A stretch of DNA of 64,000 nucleotides from Rhodobacter capsulatus. Its GTDB lineage: Bacteria; Pseudomonadota; Alphaproteobacteria; Rhodobacterales; Rhodobacteraceae. The position numbers and the translations under genes were made by a program. The notes under the pieces were generated by a model. It made no database searches. It was not told where the DNA came from and saw only the letters and a list, made by a program, of their open reading frames with translations. Positions 22,900-30,516 of the stretch are shown here, piece after piece. Within the stretch, counting starts at the first letter, position 1. Each line of letters opens with the position of its first letter. The DNA lies in NCBI RefSeq assembly GCF_003254295.1, contig NZ_QKZO01000008.1, positions 1-64,000 of the forward strand, given 5' to 3'.

Positions 22900-23253
22900 A
22901 TGGTGAAACCGGAGTGGATCGTGCCAGCTGCGGTCGGTGCCCTTGCCGGAGCGCTGCGGACGGCGGCGGGCGGGGGGGGCTGGGCGGGCCGGGAACTCCG
23001 CTCCGGCGTGCGGCGCGCGGTCGAGGCCGAGCCGGTGCGGGCCCTTGTTCCGATCTGCGTCGATCAGGCGAGGACCGACCCGGAGCGGCAGGCCAGGCTG
23101 CAGGTCAGGCTGGCCGCCCTGCGTCCGAAGACGCCCCTCGCACAGTTCGAAATCATGTTCGAGACCGGCTCGCTGCCGGGCGCGCTGGCGGAAGCGGGCG
23201 GCCGCGCCGTGACGAAAGGCTGCCTTGCCGCGCTTCGGAACCGGGGGGTGTGA
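22900..23253 (+). CDS. Unknown 117-residue protein
   Basis: Starts MVKPEWIVPAAVGALAGALR after GAAAGGAAATCTC. A weakly hydrophobic N-terminal helix with a Gly run (TAAGGGGWAGR) is followed by a helical domain with RQARLQVRLAALRPKTPL. I do not recognise it. Its stop overlaps the ATG of the next gene (TGATG), so the two are translated together from a Crp/Fnr-like promoter. Confidence 0.65.
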   Translation: MVKPEWIVPAAVGALAGALRTAAGGGGWAGRELRSGVRRAVEAEPVRALVPICVDQARTDPERQARLQVRLAALRPKTPLAQFEIMFETGSLPGALAEAGGRAVTKGCLAALRNRGV

Positions 23254-23648
23254 TGACAGGCGAATTGCCCCCTGACAATCTTGATCGTCCCGCGACCGTA
23301 AAGCCGCCGCAGCCTTGCGGAGCGGATCCGGTGCCTTGCGCGGCGTCGCGCAAGGTGATCCTGCTCGATGACCGGCGCGACCCGGAAGACCGCTTTGCCG
23401 TGCTTGTGCGACGTGCGATCTGCGGCCGGTCGCACGCCGGGCGAGGCGCCGCCGGGCCGCGCGATGGCGTCGATGCGCTGCTTCTTCTGGGACCGGCGAA
23501 GACCTGGCCCGAGGCGGCCGAGCGGCTGCGCTATCTGGTCGAGCAATTCGCCCAGACCTTTCCGGGTCAGCAGGCACGGCAGCAAAAGCTGATCCGCCGC
23601 GCCCTGCGCGACATATCCTACCTGCTTGCCAGGCCGCACGACAGCTGA
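23253..23648 (+). CDS. Unknown 131-residue protein
   Basis: A cytoplasmic-looking protein with a Pro-rich N-terminus, a central strand-helix (RKVILLDDRRDPEDRFAVLV) and a C-terminal helix-rich part (TWPEAAERLRYLVEQFAQTF). There is no known motif. It is coupled to the upstream gene by TGATG overlap and is not followed by another gene on this strand. Confidence 0.62.
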   Translation: MTGELPPDNLDRPATVKPPQPCGADPVPCAASRKVILLDDRRDPEDRFAVLVRRAICGRSHAGRGAAGPRDGVDALLLLGPAKTWPEAAERLRYLVEQFAQTFPGQQARQQKLIRRALRDISYLLARPHDS

Positions 23649-23775
23649 ACACGCCGAAGCGGGCCCCGGTCACGAGATCCCGCTTCGCCGTCCAACCCGT
23701 GATGCCGCCGTCCATCGTCCATCGTCCTGCGCCTTGCCAGGGTCGCCTTTGTCGCGTGAGCGGGATTTCACCGGG

Positions 23776-24594
23776 TCAAGCCCCCCGGCTTCCCGGGCCG
23801 GCGCGTGAAGAACCTGCCGTCTCGGCGCGGGATCGGACATCATCGGGGTGTTCCTTGCAACGGGTGGGGGGCGGCCGCATCCGGGGTGCCGCATGGCCCG
23901 GCGCCAGGACGCAGTCACCCGACAGCTGCCAGTCGACGAGCGTCGCGACCCAAAGACCGATACTGCGATCGGCGTGCCTGTGACGGACATCGGTGTGAAA
24001 CGGGATCCAGCGGCCGCGGATGCGGTCGTACTCCGCATAGCTGCCGAACCAGCCCGCGGCAGCGTCCCGGCGTTGCGGAAAACTCCGGGGATCGGGCAGG
24101 AAGACGCTTGCCACGCGGCCATCGGCGTCCAGCGTGAAGGTCGCCTCGACCGTCTCGACGCCAAGCCCCGTGGCGACGCGCAGATGGCTCTCGTCGATCT
24201 CTTCCCAGCGCAGGGCGCGGTTGTGCAGCATCGCATCGGGCGCAAGCGGCAATTCGGTCAGATAGCGCAGCCTCTGGCTGCGGGGCAGCGCCTGCGGGCG
24301 GGGGGCGAAGGGAAGGGGCAGGCGACCGAAGGCGCGGACGGAGAATTGACCCGGTTGGCCGGTATCAAGACTGTCGTGCATCACGACGGCATGGGCGGGG
24401 CCAAGCCGCGCCCGCCAGGAATAGGCGCAGGCGGTGACGGACAGGGTTTCCTCGGCGGTGAAGGCAAGCCAGGCATCGTTCGGCAGCCCCAGGTTGATGC
24501 GGCCGCAGTGGCGCAGATGCACCGGCCCGCCCGTCCGGTCCGGGTCCGCCCCAAGGCGCAGCGCAAGGGCGGTGACGGCGGCAAGACCGGTCAT
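23776..24594 (-). CDS. DUF6544/DUF6920-like protein
   Basis: A 272-residue protein with a hydrophobic start and a series of beta segments (RINLGLPNDAWLAFTAEETL, then YLTELPLAPDAML, RWEEIDESHLRV, IRGRWIPFHTDV). This order resembles DUF6544/DUF6920 proteins, lipid-binding-like beta folds of unknown role. The last 40 residues are Arg/Pro-rich and look like read-through into non-coding sequence, so the true C-terminus may have been altered. The ATG overlaps the stop of the cupin gene (ATGA). Confidence 0.6.
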   Translation of the reverse strand: MTGLAAVTALALRLGADPDRTGGPVHLRHCGRINLGLPNDAWLAFTAEETLSVTACAYSWRARLGPAHAVVMHDSLDTGQPGQFSVRAFGRLPLPFAPRPQALPRSQRLRYLTELPLAPDAMLHNRALRWEEIDESHLRVATGLGVETVEATFTLDADGRVASVFLPDPRSFPQRRDAAAGWFGSYAEYDRIRGRWIPFHTDVRHRHADRSIGLWVATLVDWQLSGDCVLAPGHAAPRMRPPPTRCKEHPDDVRSRAETAGSSRAGPGSRGA

Positions 24595-25004
24595 GGCGTG
24601 GAAAGATCCGCAGGCCCGCCTTCCGAGATCATGTCCTGCCGGGCCCGTTCCGTGCCGGCGCGGCCGCCGTCGGGCGTCGCCCGGGCTGCGCCGCCATGCG
24701 CCTGCAAGGCATGGAAACGCAAGCGCTTGCGGCCGATGTTGTGCAGCGCGAAGCCCATGCCCGCCGGGATCAGGATCGCGTCCTTTGCCCTGACGCGAAA
24801 GCTGGTGGCGCCGATCGTCATCCGCCCCTTGCCGGTGACGATGCGCAGGAACTGATCGCGCGCAGAGCCGTCGCCGACGCCAAGGCTGTCCTTGCGGCGC
24901 AGCGAAAACAGCATCAGATCCATCTGCGTCGCGCCGAACAGGACGCGGCGGAAGGCGTCGTTGTCCTTTGTGAGGCGGTCAATCGGTCCGACAAATCCGT
25001 GCAT
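24591..25004 (-). CDS. Cupin-like small protein
   Basis: A 137-residue protein. The central part (FLRIVTGKGRMTIGATSFRV, then DAILIPAGMGFALHNIG) has the beta pattern and Gly/Pro turn of a single cupin domain, but the usual metal-binding His cluster is mostly missing. GGGAGAAGGCC precedes the ATG. It is the first gene of a two-gene operon with the DUF6544/DUF6920-like gene, driven by a Crp/Fnr-like promoter. Function is unknown. Confidence 0.62.
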   Translation of the reverse strand: MHGFVGPIDRLTKDNDAFRRVLFGATQMDLMLFSLRRKDSLGVGDGSARDQFLRIVTGKGRMTIGATSFRVRAKDAILIPAGMGFALHNIGRKRLRFHALQAHGGAARATPDGGRAGTERARQDMISEGGPADLSTP

Positions 25005-25027
25005 GGCCTTCTCCCTGTTGCCTCTCC

Positions 25028-25069
25028 AGACTACCAGCGCGCCCCCGATGCCGGGCTGATCGAGATCAG
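25028..25069 (-). promoter_or_regulatory. Crp/Fnr-like box and -10 for the cupin operon
   Basis: CTGAT-CGAG-ATCAG (25056-25069) is a perfect palindrome apart from the centre and the closest to a textbook FNR box. On the minus strand TAGTCT (25033-25028) follows 23 bases after ATCA. Confidence 0.7.
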
Positions 25070-25106
25070 CGCCCGCATGCGACGGCGGCGGCATCGACGC
25101 GCAAGG

Positions 25107-25148
25107 CCGATCTCGATCAGTCTGACGCTTGGCCCGACGGGCTAGGCT
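25107..25148 (+). promoter_or_regulatory. Crp/Fnr-like box and -10 for the gene at 25194
   Basis: CCGAT-CTCG-ATCAG (25107-25120), with TAGGCT (25143-25148) 23 bases after ATCA. The box is 37 bases from the divergent one at 25056-25069. Confidence 0.65.
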
Positions 25149-25193
25149 GACGGGAATCGGCAGGCTCCCGCCTTGTCCGGGAAAGGACATCCC

Positions 25194-25427
25194 ATGGCGT
25201 CCAGACCGAGATTTGCCAGCACCGTCGAAAAGATGCGCGCGATCCGCGCGACCTGCGCGGCCGCCCCGGCGGGCCTGGCGAAGACCACGGCCGAGCGGCA
25301 TATCCAGGCCGCCGAAGCGGCGCAGCGCCGGGGCTGGGAGGGCGAGTGCAACCGGCGGCTCGATTCCGCCGCCCATGCGCTTGCACGGGCGGCTCAATGC
25401 AGCAGCGGCCCCTCGTGGTCGAGATAG
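25194..25427 (+). CDS. Distant relative of the 63-residue helical proteins
   Basis: A 77-residue, Ala/Arg-rich helical protein. The stretch VEKMRAIRATCAAAPAGLAK followed by RHIQAAEAAQRRG aligns by eye with AERMKTVKAAWDKAPDGPKK and HYQAAEKAQTAKD of the two 63-residue proteins. GAAAGGACATCCC precedes the ATG. The last ten codons overlap the 3' end of the convergent Crp/Fnr gene. Function is unknown. Confidence 0.65.
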   Translation: MASRPRFASTVEKMRAIRATCAAAPAGLAKTTAERHIQAAEAAQRRGWEGECNRRLDSAAHALARAAQCSSGPSWSR

Positions 25428-26125
25428 CCGGTGTCGAAACGCGCCAGCGCCCGCAGCCGGTCGAAATCGTCAAACAGCACGCGGCCCTTCTGAAAGGTGA
25501 TCAGCCCCTGTTCGCGCAGATGCCGCAGCACGCGGTTGACATGCACCGCGCTCAGCCCCAGCGCATCGGCCAGATGATATTGCGTCAGCGGGCAATCGAA
25601 ACCGGAGCGGTCGCCCACCCCCACCAGCATCAGCCGTGCCCCGAGTTCAAGAAGGAAATGCGCCGTGCGCTCCTCGGCGTTGCGTCGCCCCAGATCAATC
25701 AGATGCTCGACCACCATCGCCTCGTCGCGCGAGGCGGCCCAAAGCACCGCGGCCGCCAGCCGCGGCGCTTCGGCAAAAGCGTCCAGAATGTCGGTGGCGA
25801 GGACCTCGGAGGCCTCGATCTGCGTCACCGCCTCGATCGAATGGTCGGAGGTGCGGAAAAGGATGCTGCGCAGGCCCAGAAAATCGCCCGGCACCTGAAA
25901 ATCGACAACCTGCCGGTCGCCGTCGGGCAGCATCTTGAACGAACAGGCCCAGCCCTTGGCCAGAATGAAGGCCGAGGCGTTCATCTGCCCTTCGTGGATC
26001 ATCTCATGGCCGCATTGAAAGACCCGTCGCCGTCGATGGAACCGTTCGAGCGTGGCAAGATCGCGATCGGAAAGCGCGACGAAGACCGAAAGCTTGCGGG
26101 TGAGCGGGCTTTGAAGGATCGACAT
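25394..26125 (-). CDS. Crp/Fnr family transcriptional regulator
   Basis: A 243-residue regulator with an N-terminal cyclic-nucleotide-binding-like beta barrel (FQCGHEMIHEGQMNASAFIL, then PDGDRQVVDFQVPGDFLGL), a long dimerisation helix and a C-terminal helix-turn-helix (LTQYHLADALGLSAVHVNRV). The N-terminal Cys cluster that holds the iron-sulfur centre of Fnr is absent, and the Arg/Ser pair that binds cAMP in Crp is not evident, so the signal is unknown. The recognition helix has SAVHVNRV instead of the Crp SRETVGRI. The ATG at 26125 follows AAGGACCCCGAG. Its own promoter shares a palindromic box with the divergent gene at 26297. It is the best candidate to bind the repeated boxes in the region. 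Confidence 0.88.
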   Translation of the reverse strand: MSILQSPLTRKLSVFVALSDRDLATLERFHRRRRVFQCGHEMIHEGQMNASAFILAKGWACSFKMLPDGDRQVVDFQVPGDFLGLRSILFRTSDHSIEAVTQIEASEVLATDILDAFAEAPRLAAAVLWAASRDEAMVVEHLIDLGRRNAEERTAHFLLELGARLMLVGVGDRSGFDCPLTQYHLADALGLSAVHVNRVLRHLREQGLITFQKGRVLFDDFDRLRALARFDTGYLDHEGPLLH

Positions 26126-26170
26126 CTCGGGGTCCTTCCTGACGGATCGGCAGCGGTGCATCTGTCGGGA

Positions 26171-26239
26171 CTCATATCAGGAATAGAGCTTTGCCGCGCT
26201 GCTCTGGATCAGTCTTGCGACGCGAAATGAGCCTAGAGT
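26171..26239. promoter_or_regulatory. Shared Crp/Fnr-like box between divergent promoters (regulator gene and 26297)
   Basis: CTGCT-CTGG-ATCAG (26199-26212) has TAGAGT (26234-26239) 22 bases downstream on the plus strand. On the minus strand TATGAG (26176-26171) lies 23 bases after the other half-site. One palindrome could therefore serve both promoters, including that of the regulator itself. Confidence 0.6.
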
Positions 26240-26296
26240 CCTTCCGTGCCGACCAGGTTCTGGCCGTGTGTCTCCCCAATGAAAGTGAAGCCCACC

Positions 26297-26530
26297 ATGT
26301 CAGACCAGGATGAAATTGCCGGAACTGCCGCGCTGACGATCTGCGAATCCCTGCTTTTGGCCCTCAACGATCACAAGATCCTGCCGGAAGCCGAGGTCGT
26401 CGGGATCTTGCGGGATGCCGCGGCGGCGCATGAAGTGCCGCCCGACGATGGCAAGGCAAAGATGCATGCCGAGGTGGCGAAGTTGATCAACAGCATTCTG
26501 GCGGGCGGCAATTCGGTGCGCCGACGCTGA
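26297..26530 (+). CDS. 77-residue helical protein of unknown function
   Basis: Starts MSDQDEIAGTAALTICESLL and is fully helical (ALNDHKILPEAEVVGILRDA), with a His/Pro/Asp loop near residue 50. Proteins of this kind are frequent in alphaproteobacteria, but I know no function. A start six codons upstream is possible. It is divergent from the Crp/Fnr regulator gene and shares its box. Confidence 0.7.
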   Translation: MSDQDEIAGTAALTICESLLLALNDHKILPEAEVVGILRDAAAAHEVPPDDGKAKMHAEVAKLINSILAGGNSVRRR

Positions 26531-26839
26531 TCCGGGAACGGCGGCATGTCAGGTTGCGGCTTTGCGGCGAACCGCATCCTGTCCGCCCTTGTCGCCGGGC
26601 CCGCTGCGTCCTTCGCGGATCCGTGTCAGGGACTGCCGTTCCCGGCTGGCCCGCGCGGCGGTGATTTTCTGCCGCCGGTTGATCTCTCCGGCCAGGCACC
26701 CGGCTTCGGGCGCGGTTGCCCGCCCCGCGTCTGGCGGAACGCCGTCATCCCGGTGCGGATCACCTTGCGCATCCTGCGGCGGCCGGGCTTGACCGGTGTC
26801 GCCCGCGTTTTCGGCGCCGCCAGCCGTCTCCGCCCCGCC
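26531..26839. other. Intergenic stretch after the oligopeptide operon
   Basis: About 310 bases without a gene that has a start codon. On the minus strand the frame of the oligopeptide ATPase stays open for about 90 codons beyond its stop, with some protein-like text (CLAGEINRRQKITAARASRE), but no ATG or GTG precedes it. It may be a decayed C-terminal extension or chance in GC-rich DNA. Confidence 0.4.
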
Positions 26840-28432
26840 TCAGCCCAGCAGCGCGGCCTGCACCAGACGGCGGGTGTAGTCCTGCTTCGGCGCGCCGATC
26901 ACCTCGGCGCAGGGGCCCGCTTCGACCAGCTCGCCCGATTTCAGCACCATGATCCGGTCCGAAAGCGCGCGCACGACGGCCAGATCGTGGCTGATGAAGA
27001 GATAGCTTAGCCCGTGTTCCGCCTGCAGCCGCCGCAGCAGATCGACGATCTGCTTTTGCACCTGACGGTCGAGCGCCGATGTGGGCTCATCCAGAACGAT
27101 GATGCTGGGCTTGAGCACCAGCGCCCGGGCAATCGCGATGCGCTGGCGCTGCCCGCCGGAAAATTCATGCGGATAGCGGTTGCGAAGCGCCGGATCGAAC
27201 TGACATTCGGTCAGCGCCTCGGCCGCGGCCCGGTCGCGCTCGGCGGCACTCATCGCGGGGTGATGCACCAAAAGCCCCTCGGCCACGATCTGCCCCGCGG
27301 TCATCCGCGGCGAGAGGCTGCCGAACGGGTCCTGCATCACCACCTGCATGTCGCGGCGCAAGGGCAGAAGGGCGCGCGGCGCAAGATCCTCGATCGCGCG
27401 GCCATGCAGCCGGATCGTGCCGGTCGCGGGCAAAAGCCGCAAGATCGCGCGGGCAAGCGTGCTTTTGCCCGAGCCGGATTCACCGACGATGCCGATGGTC
27501 TCGCCGCGCCGCAGGGTCAGCGACAGCCCGTTCACCGCGCGAAACCCGGGCTCGGCAGGCTGAAACAGCCGCCGCCGACGCCCGAAGGTCACGGCGGCGT
27601 CGCGCACCTCCAGCACCACCGGGGCATCGAGCGCGACGGGGGGCTTGCGCCCCTCGGGTTCGGCGTCGATCAGCGCGCGGGTATAGGCGTTTTGCGGCGT
27701 GGCAAAGACCGTTTCGACCGGGCCTTCCTCGACCTTTTCGCCGCGGCGCATCACCACCACCCGGTCGGCGATGCGGCGCACCACATGCAGATCATGGGTG
27801 ATGAAGAGGATCGCCATCCCCAGCCGCTCCTGCAGATCGCGCAGAAGCGTCAGGATCTCGGCCTGGATCGTGACATCAAGCGCCGTCGTCGGCTCGTCGG
27901 CGATCAAAAGCTCGGGGTTGTTCGAAATCGCCATCGCGATCATCACCCTTTGCCGCTGCCCGCCCGAGAGTTCGTGCGGATAGGCCGCCATCCGCCGCTC
28001 GGGTTCGGGGATCTGCACCAGCTGCAACAGCTCGATCGCGCGGGCATGGGCGGCCTTGCGCGACAGGCCCTGATGGTGGCAGAGCGGCTCGATCAGCTGC
28101 GCGCCGATGGGGAAAAGCGGGTCCAGCGAGGTCATCGGTTCCTGAAAGATCATCGCGATGCGCTCGCCGCGGATGCGGTTCAGCGCCCGGCGCGGCAGGC
28201 CGATCAGGTTCATGCCGTGGAATTCGGCGATGCCGGTGATGCGGCCGTTTTGCGCCAGAAGCCCCATCACCCCCATCATGATCTGGCTTTTGCCCGAGCC
28301 GGATTCGCCGACCACGGCGACGGTTTCGCCCCGCCTGATCGAAAAGGAGACGCCCCTGACCGCCTCGACCGCGCCATCAAGCGTGGCAAAGCGCACATGG
28401 ATGTCGCGCAGCTCCAGAATGGGTGTGGTCAT
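26840..28432 (-). CDS. Oligopeptide ABC importer, fused double ATPase (OppDF-type)
   Basis: A 530-residue protein with two complete ATPase domains: Walker [10 protein letters not shown] and GESGSGKST, signatures LSGGQRQR and FSGGQRQR, Walker [10 protein letters not shown] and IIVLDEPTS. The first domain is DppD/OppD-like and the second DppF/OppF-like, as in YejF-type fusions. The ATG lies one base after the stop of the permease gene. It energises uptake of peptides by the permeases encoded just upstream. Confidence 0.92.
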   Translation of the reverse strand: MTTPILELRDIHVRFATLDGAVEAVRGVSFSIRRGETVAVVGESGSGKSQIMMGVMGLLAQNGRITGIAEFHGMNLIGLPRRALNRIRGERIAMIFQEPMTSLDPLFPIGAQLIEPLCHHQGLSRKAAHARAIELLQLVQIPEPERRMAAYPHELSGGQRQRVMIAMAISNNPELLIADEPTTALDVTIQAEILTLLRDLQERLGMAILFITHDLHVVRRIADRVVVMRRGEKVEEGPVETVFATPQNAYTRALIDAEPEGRKPPVALDAPVVLEVRDAAVTFGRRRRLFQPAEPGFRAVNGLSLTLRRGETIGIVGESGSGKSTLARAILRLLPATGTIRLHGRAIEDLAPRALLPLRRDMQVVMQDPFGSLSPRMTAGQIVAEGLLVHHPAMSAAERDRAAAEALTECQFDPALRNRYPHEFSGGQRQRIAIARALVLKPSIIVLDEPTSALDRQVQKQIVDLLRRLQAEHGLSYLFISHDLAVVRALSDRIMVLKSGELVEAGPCAEVIGAPKQDYTRRLVQAALLG

Positions 28433-28433
28433 C

Positions 28434-29543
28434 TCAGCGGTCCCTTGGGTCGAGGGCGTCGCGCAGCCCGTCGCCAATGAAGTTCAGCGCGAACAGGGTG
28501 GAAATCAGAAACAGCGCCGGAAAGGCCAGAAGCCAGTTCGCATGGGGGATGTTCTTGGCGCCCTGCGAGATTAGAACGCCCCAGGAGGACATCGGCTCCT
28601 GCACGCCAAGGCCCAGATAGGACAGGAAGCTTTCCATGATGATGACGGTCGGCACCAGCAGCGTCATGTAGATGATGACGGGGCCCAGCAGGTTCGGCAG
28701 GATGTGACGGCGCAGGATGCCCGCCCGGCTGACGCCCAAAGCCTCGGCTGCCTGCACGAATTCAAGCCGTTTCAAGGCCAGCGTCTGGCCGCGCACGATC
28801 CGCGCCATGTCGAGCCACATCACCGCGCCGACGGCGAGGAAGGTCAGCAGGAAATTGCGCCCGAAGAAGACGACCAGCATGATCACGAAGAAGATGAAGG
28901 GCAGCGAATAAAGGATGTCGACGACACGCATCATCGCCTCGTCCACCTTGCCGCCGATGAAGCCCGAGGTGGCGCCGTAAAGCACCCCGATCACCACCGC
29001 GACAAGCCCGGCCATCAGCCCGATCGCCAGCGACACCCGCCCCGCAACCAGCGTGCGGGCGAGCAGGTCGCGGCCATTCGCATCGGTGCCGAAGAGGAAC
29101 CATTTCCGTTCCACCCTGGCGGTGAGGGTGGCGGTCGTCACCTCTGCGCCGGGGGTGATCGTGGCGCCGTCGAACAGGTCCGAGCGGTCGAAATAGCGCG
29201 CGGCGCGGTCATCGACGCCGCGCGGGGCCGTCAGCGTCGCGGTGATTTCGCCGCCCGTCTCGTGCCAGTCGCGGATCTCGACCCGGGCGCGTTTGGCCAC
29301 CTGATCCAGCGCCGGGCCGATCATCTCGGGCGTCGGATAGGCGGACAGCCGCGGCGGCACCTTGGTGTAGCTTTGATGGATCGTGGTGTAGTCGTTCGGC
29401 ACGACAAAAGGCCCGATGCCGCAGCAAAGCGCCATCAAGAGCAGGTAAAGCGCCGAGAGGCTGGCGGCGCGGTTCGCCCGCAGCCGCGCCCAGGCGTCGG
29501 ACCAGAGCGAGCGGCCGGGGGCCAGGGGGGCAGTCTCAGTCAT
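28434..29543 (-). CDS. Oligopeptide ABC importer permease (OppC/DppC/YejE-type)
   Basis: A 369-residue permease. After the first helix (ALYLLLMALCCGIGPFVV) there is a periplasmic loop of about 110 residues, longer than in OppC and like YejE-type permeases. The five C-terminal helices include the EAA loop (AAEALGVSRAGILRRHILPN). The start codon lies inside the end of the OppB-type gene (8-base overlap). Confidence 0.9.
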   Translation of the reverse strand: MTETAPLAPGRSLWSDAWARLRANRAASLSALYLLLMALCCGIGPFVVPNDYTTIHQSYTKVPPRLSAYPTPEMIGPALDQVAKRARVEIRDWHETGGEITATLTAPRGVDDRAARYFDRSDLFDGATITPGAEVTTATLTARVERKWFLFGTDANGRDLLARTLVAGRVSLAIGLMAGLVAVVIGVLYGATSGFIGGKVDEAMMRVVDILYSLPFIFFVIMLVVFFGRNFLLTFLAVGAVMWLDMARIVRGQTLALKRLEFVQAAEALGVSRAGILRRHILPNLLGPVIIYMTLLVPTVIIMESFLSYLGLGVQEPMSSWGVLISQGAKNIPHANWLLAFPALFLISTLFALNFIGDGLRDALDPRDR

Positions 29544-30459
29544 GGCGCACCCGCGGATCGACGATGGCGTAAAGCAGATCGACGATCAGGTTGAAAAGAA
29601 TGGTGAAAGCGGCCAGCACGACGACCGTGCCCATGACGACGGTGTAATCGCGCGCCAGCGCCGCCTCGACGAAATAGCGCCCGATGCCGGGAATGCCGAA
29701 GATGGTCTCGACGATCACCGATCCGGTCAGAAGCGAGGCCGCCGCTGGTCCGGCATAAGAGATCACCGGCATCACCGCCGAGCGCAGCGCATGACGGCAC
29801 ACCACCGAAACCTCCGAAAGCCCCATGGCGCGGCAGGTGCGGATGTGATGGGCGCGCAGCGCCTCGATCATCGCGCCGCGCATCAGCCGCGCGACGACGG
29901 CCAGTTGCGGCAGCATCAGCGTCAGCACCGGGCCGATCTTGTTCACCAACGCGCCGCCGCCCCAGCCCGCGACCGGCACAAGGCTGAGTGAAAGCGCGAA
30001 GGTCAGCTGGTAAAGCGGCGCGATGACGAAGGTCGGGATGGTGCTGCCCGCCGTGGCGGTGGCGACGACAAGATAATCCAGCCCGCGGTTCTGATTGAGC
30101 GCCGCGATGATGCCCAGAACCGAGCCGATCGTCAGCGCCAGCAAAAGCGCCAGCGTGCCGATCTGGATCGAGATCGGCAAAGCGGTCGCGAACATCTCGG
30201 TCACGGTGAAATCGGGCCGGGTGTAGCTTGGTCCCAGATCGCCGTGCAGCAGATTGGACAGGTAGTGCAGATACTGGCTCCAGAGCGGCTGATCGAGCTG
30301 ATAGACGCGGTTGAGGTTCTCGATCACCGCGGGGTTGAGCCCCTTTTCCTGATTGAACGGGCCGCCGGGGGCGACGCGCATCAGGAAAAAGGAGATCGTG
30401 ACGATCAGAAAGAGCGTCGGGATCGCTGTCAGCAGACGTCGCAGGATGAAACGTGTCAT
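29536..30459 (-). CDS. Oligopeptide ABC importer permease (OppB/DppB-type)
   Basis: A 307-residue permease of the usual length with six helices, the OppB N-terminus (MTRFILRRLLTAIPTLFLIV, then RVAPGGPF) and the EAA loop (CRAMGLSEVSVVCRHALRSA). It follows the binding-protein gene by 57 bases in the same operon. Confidence 0.92.
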   Translation of the reverse strand: MTRFILRRLLTAIPTLFLIVTISFFLMRVAPGGPFNQEKGLNPAVIENLNRVYQLDQPLWSQYLHYLSNLLHGDLGPSYTRPDFTVTEMFATALPISIQIGTLALLLALTIGSVLGIIAALNQNRGLDYLVVATATAGSTIPTFVIAPLYQLTFALSLSLVPVAGWGGGALVNKIGPVLTLMLPQLAVVARLMRGAMIEALRAHHIRTCRAMGLSEVSVVCRHALRSAVMPVISYAGPAAASLLTGSVIVETIFGIPGIGRYFVEAALARDYTVVMGTVVVLAAFTILFNLIVDLLYAIVDPRVRHD

Positions 30460-30516
30460 GGTCCCGGCCTTGTGCAGGAAAGCCCGGCCAGGCGGAAGCC
30501 CGGCCGGGACGGGGGA

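Noticed and set aside
23841-24855. A 335-codon plus-strand protein
   Set aside because: It is opposite the cupin and DUF6544/DUF6920-like genes, which are coupled by ATGA overlap and have a good promoter.
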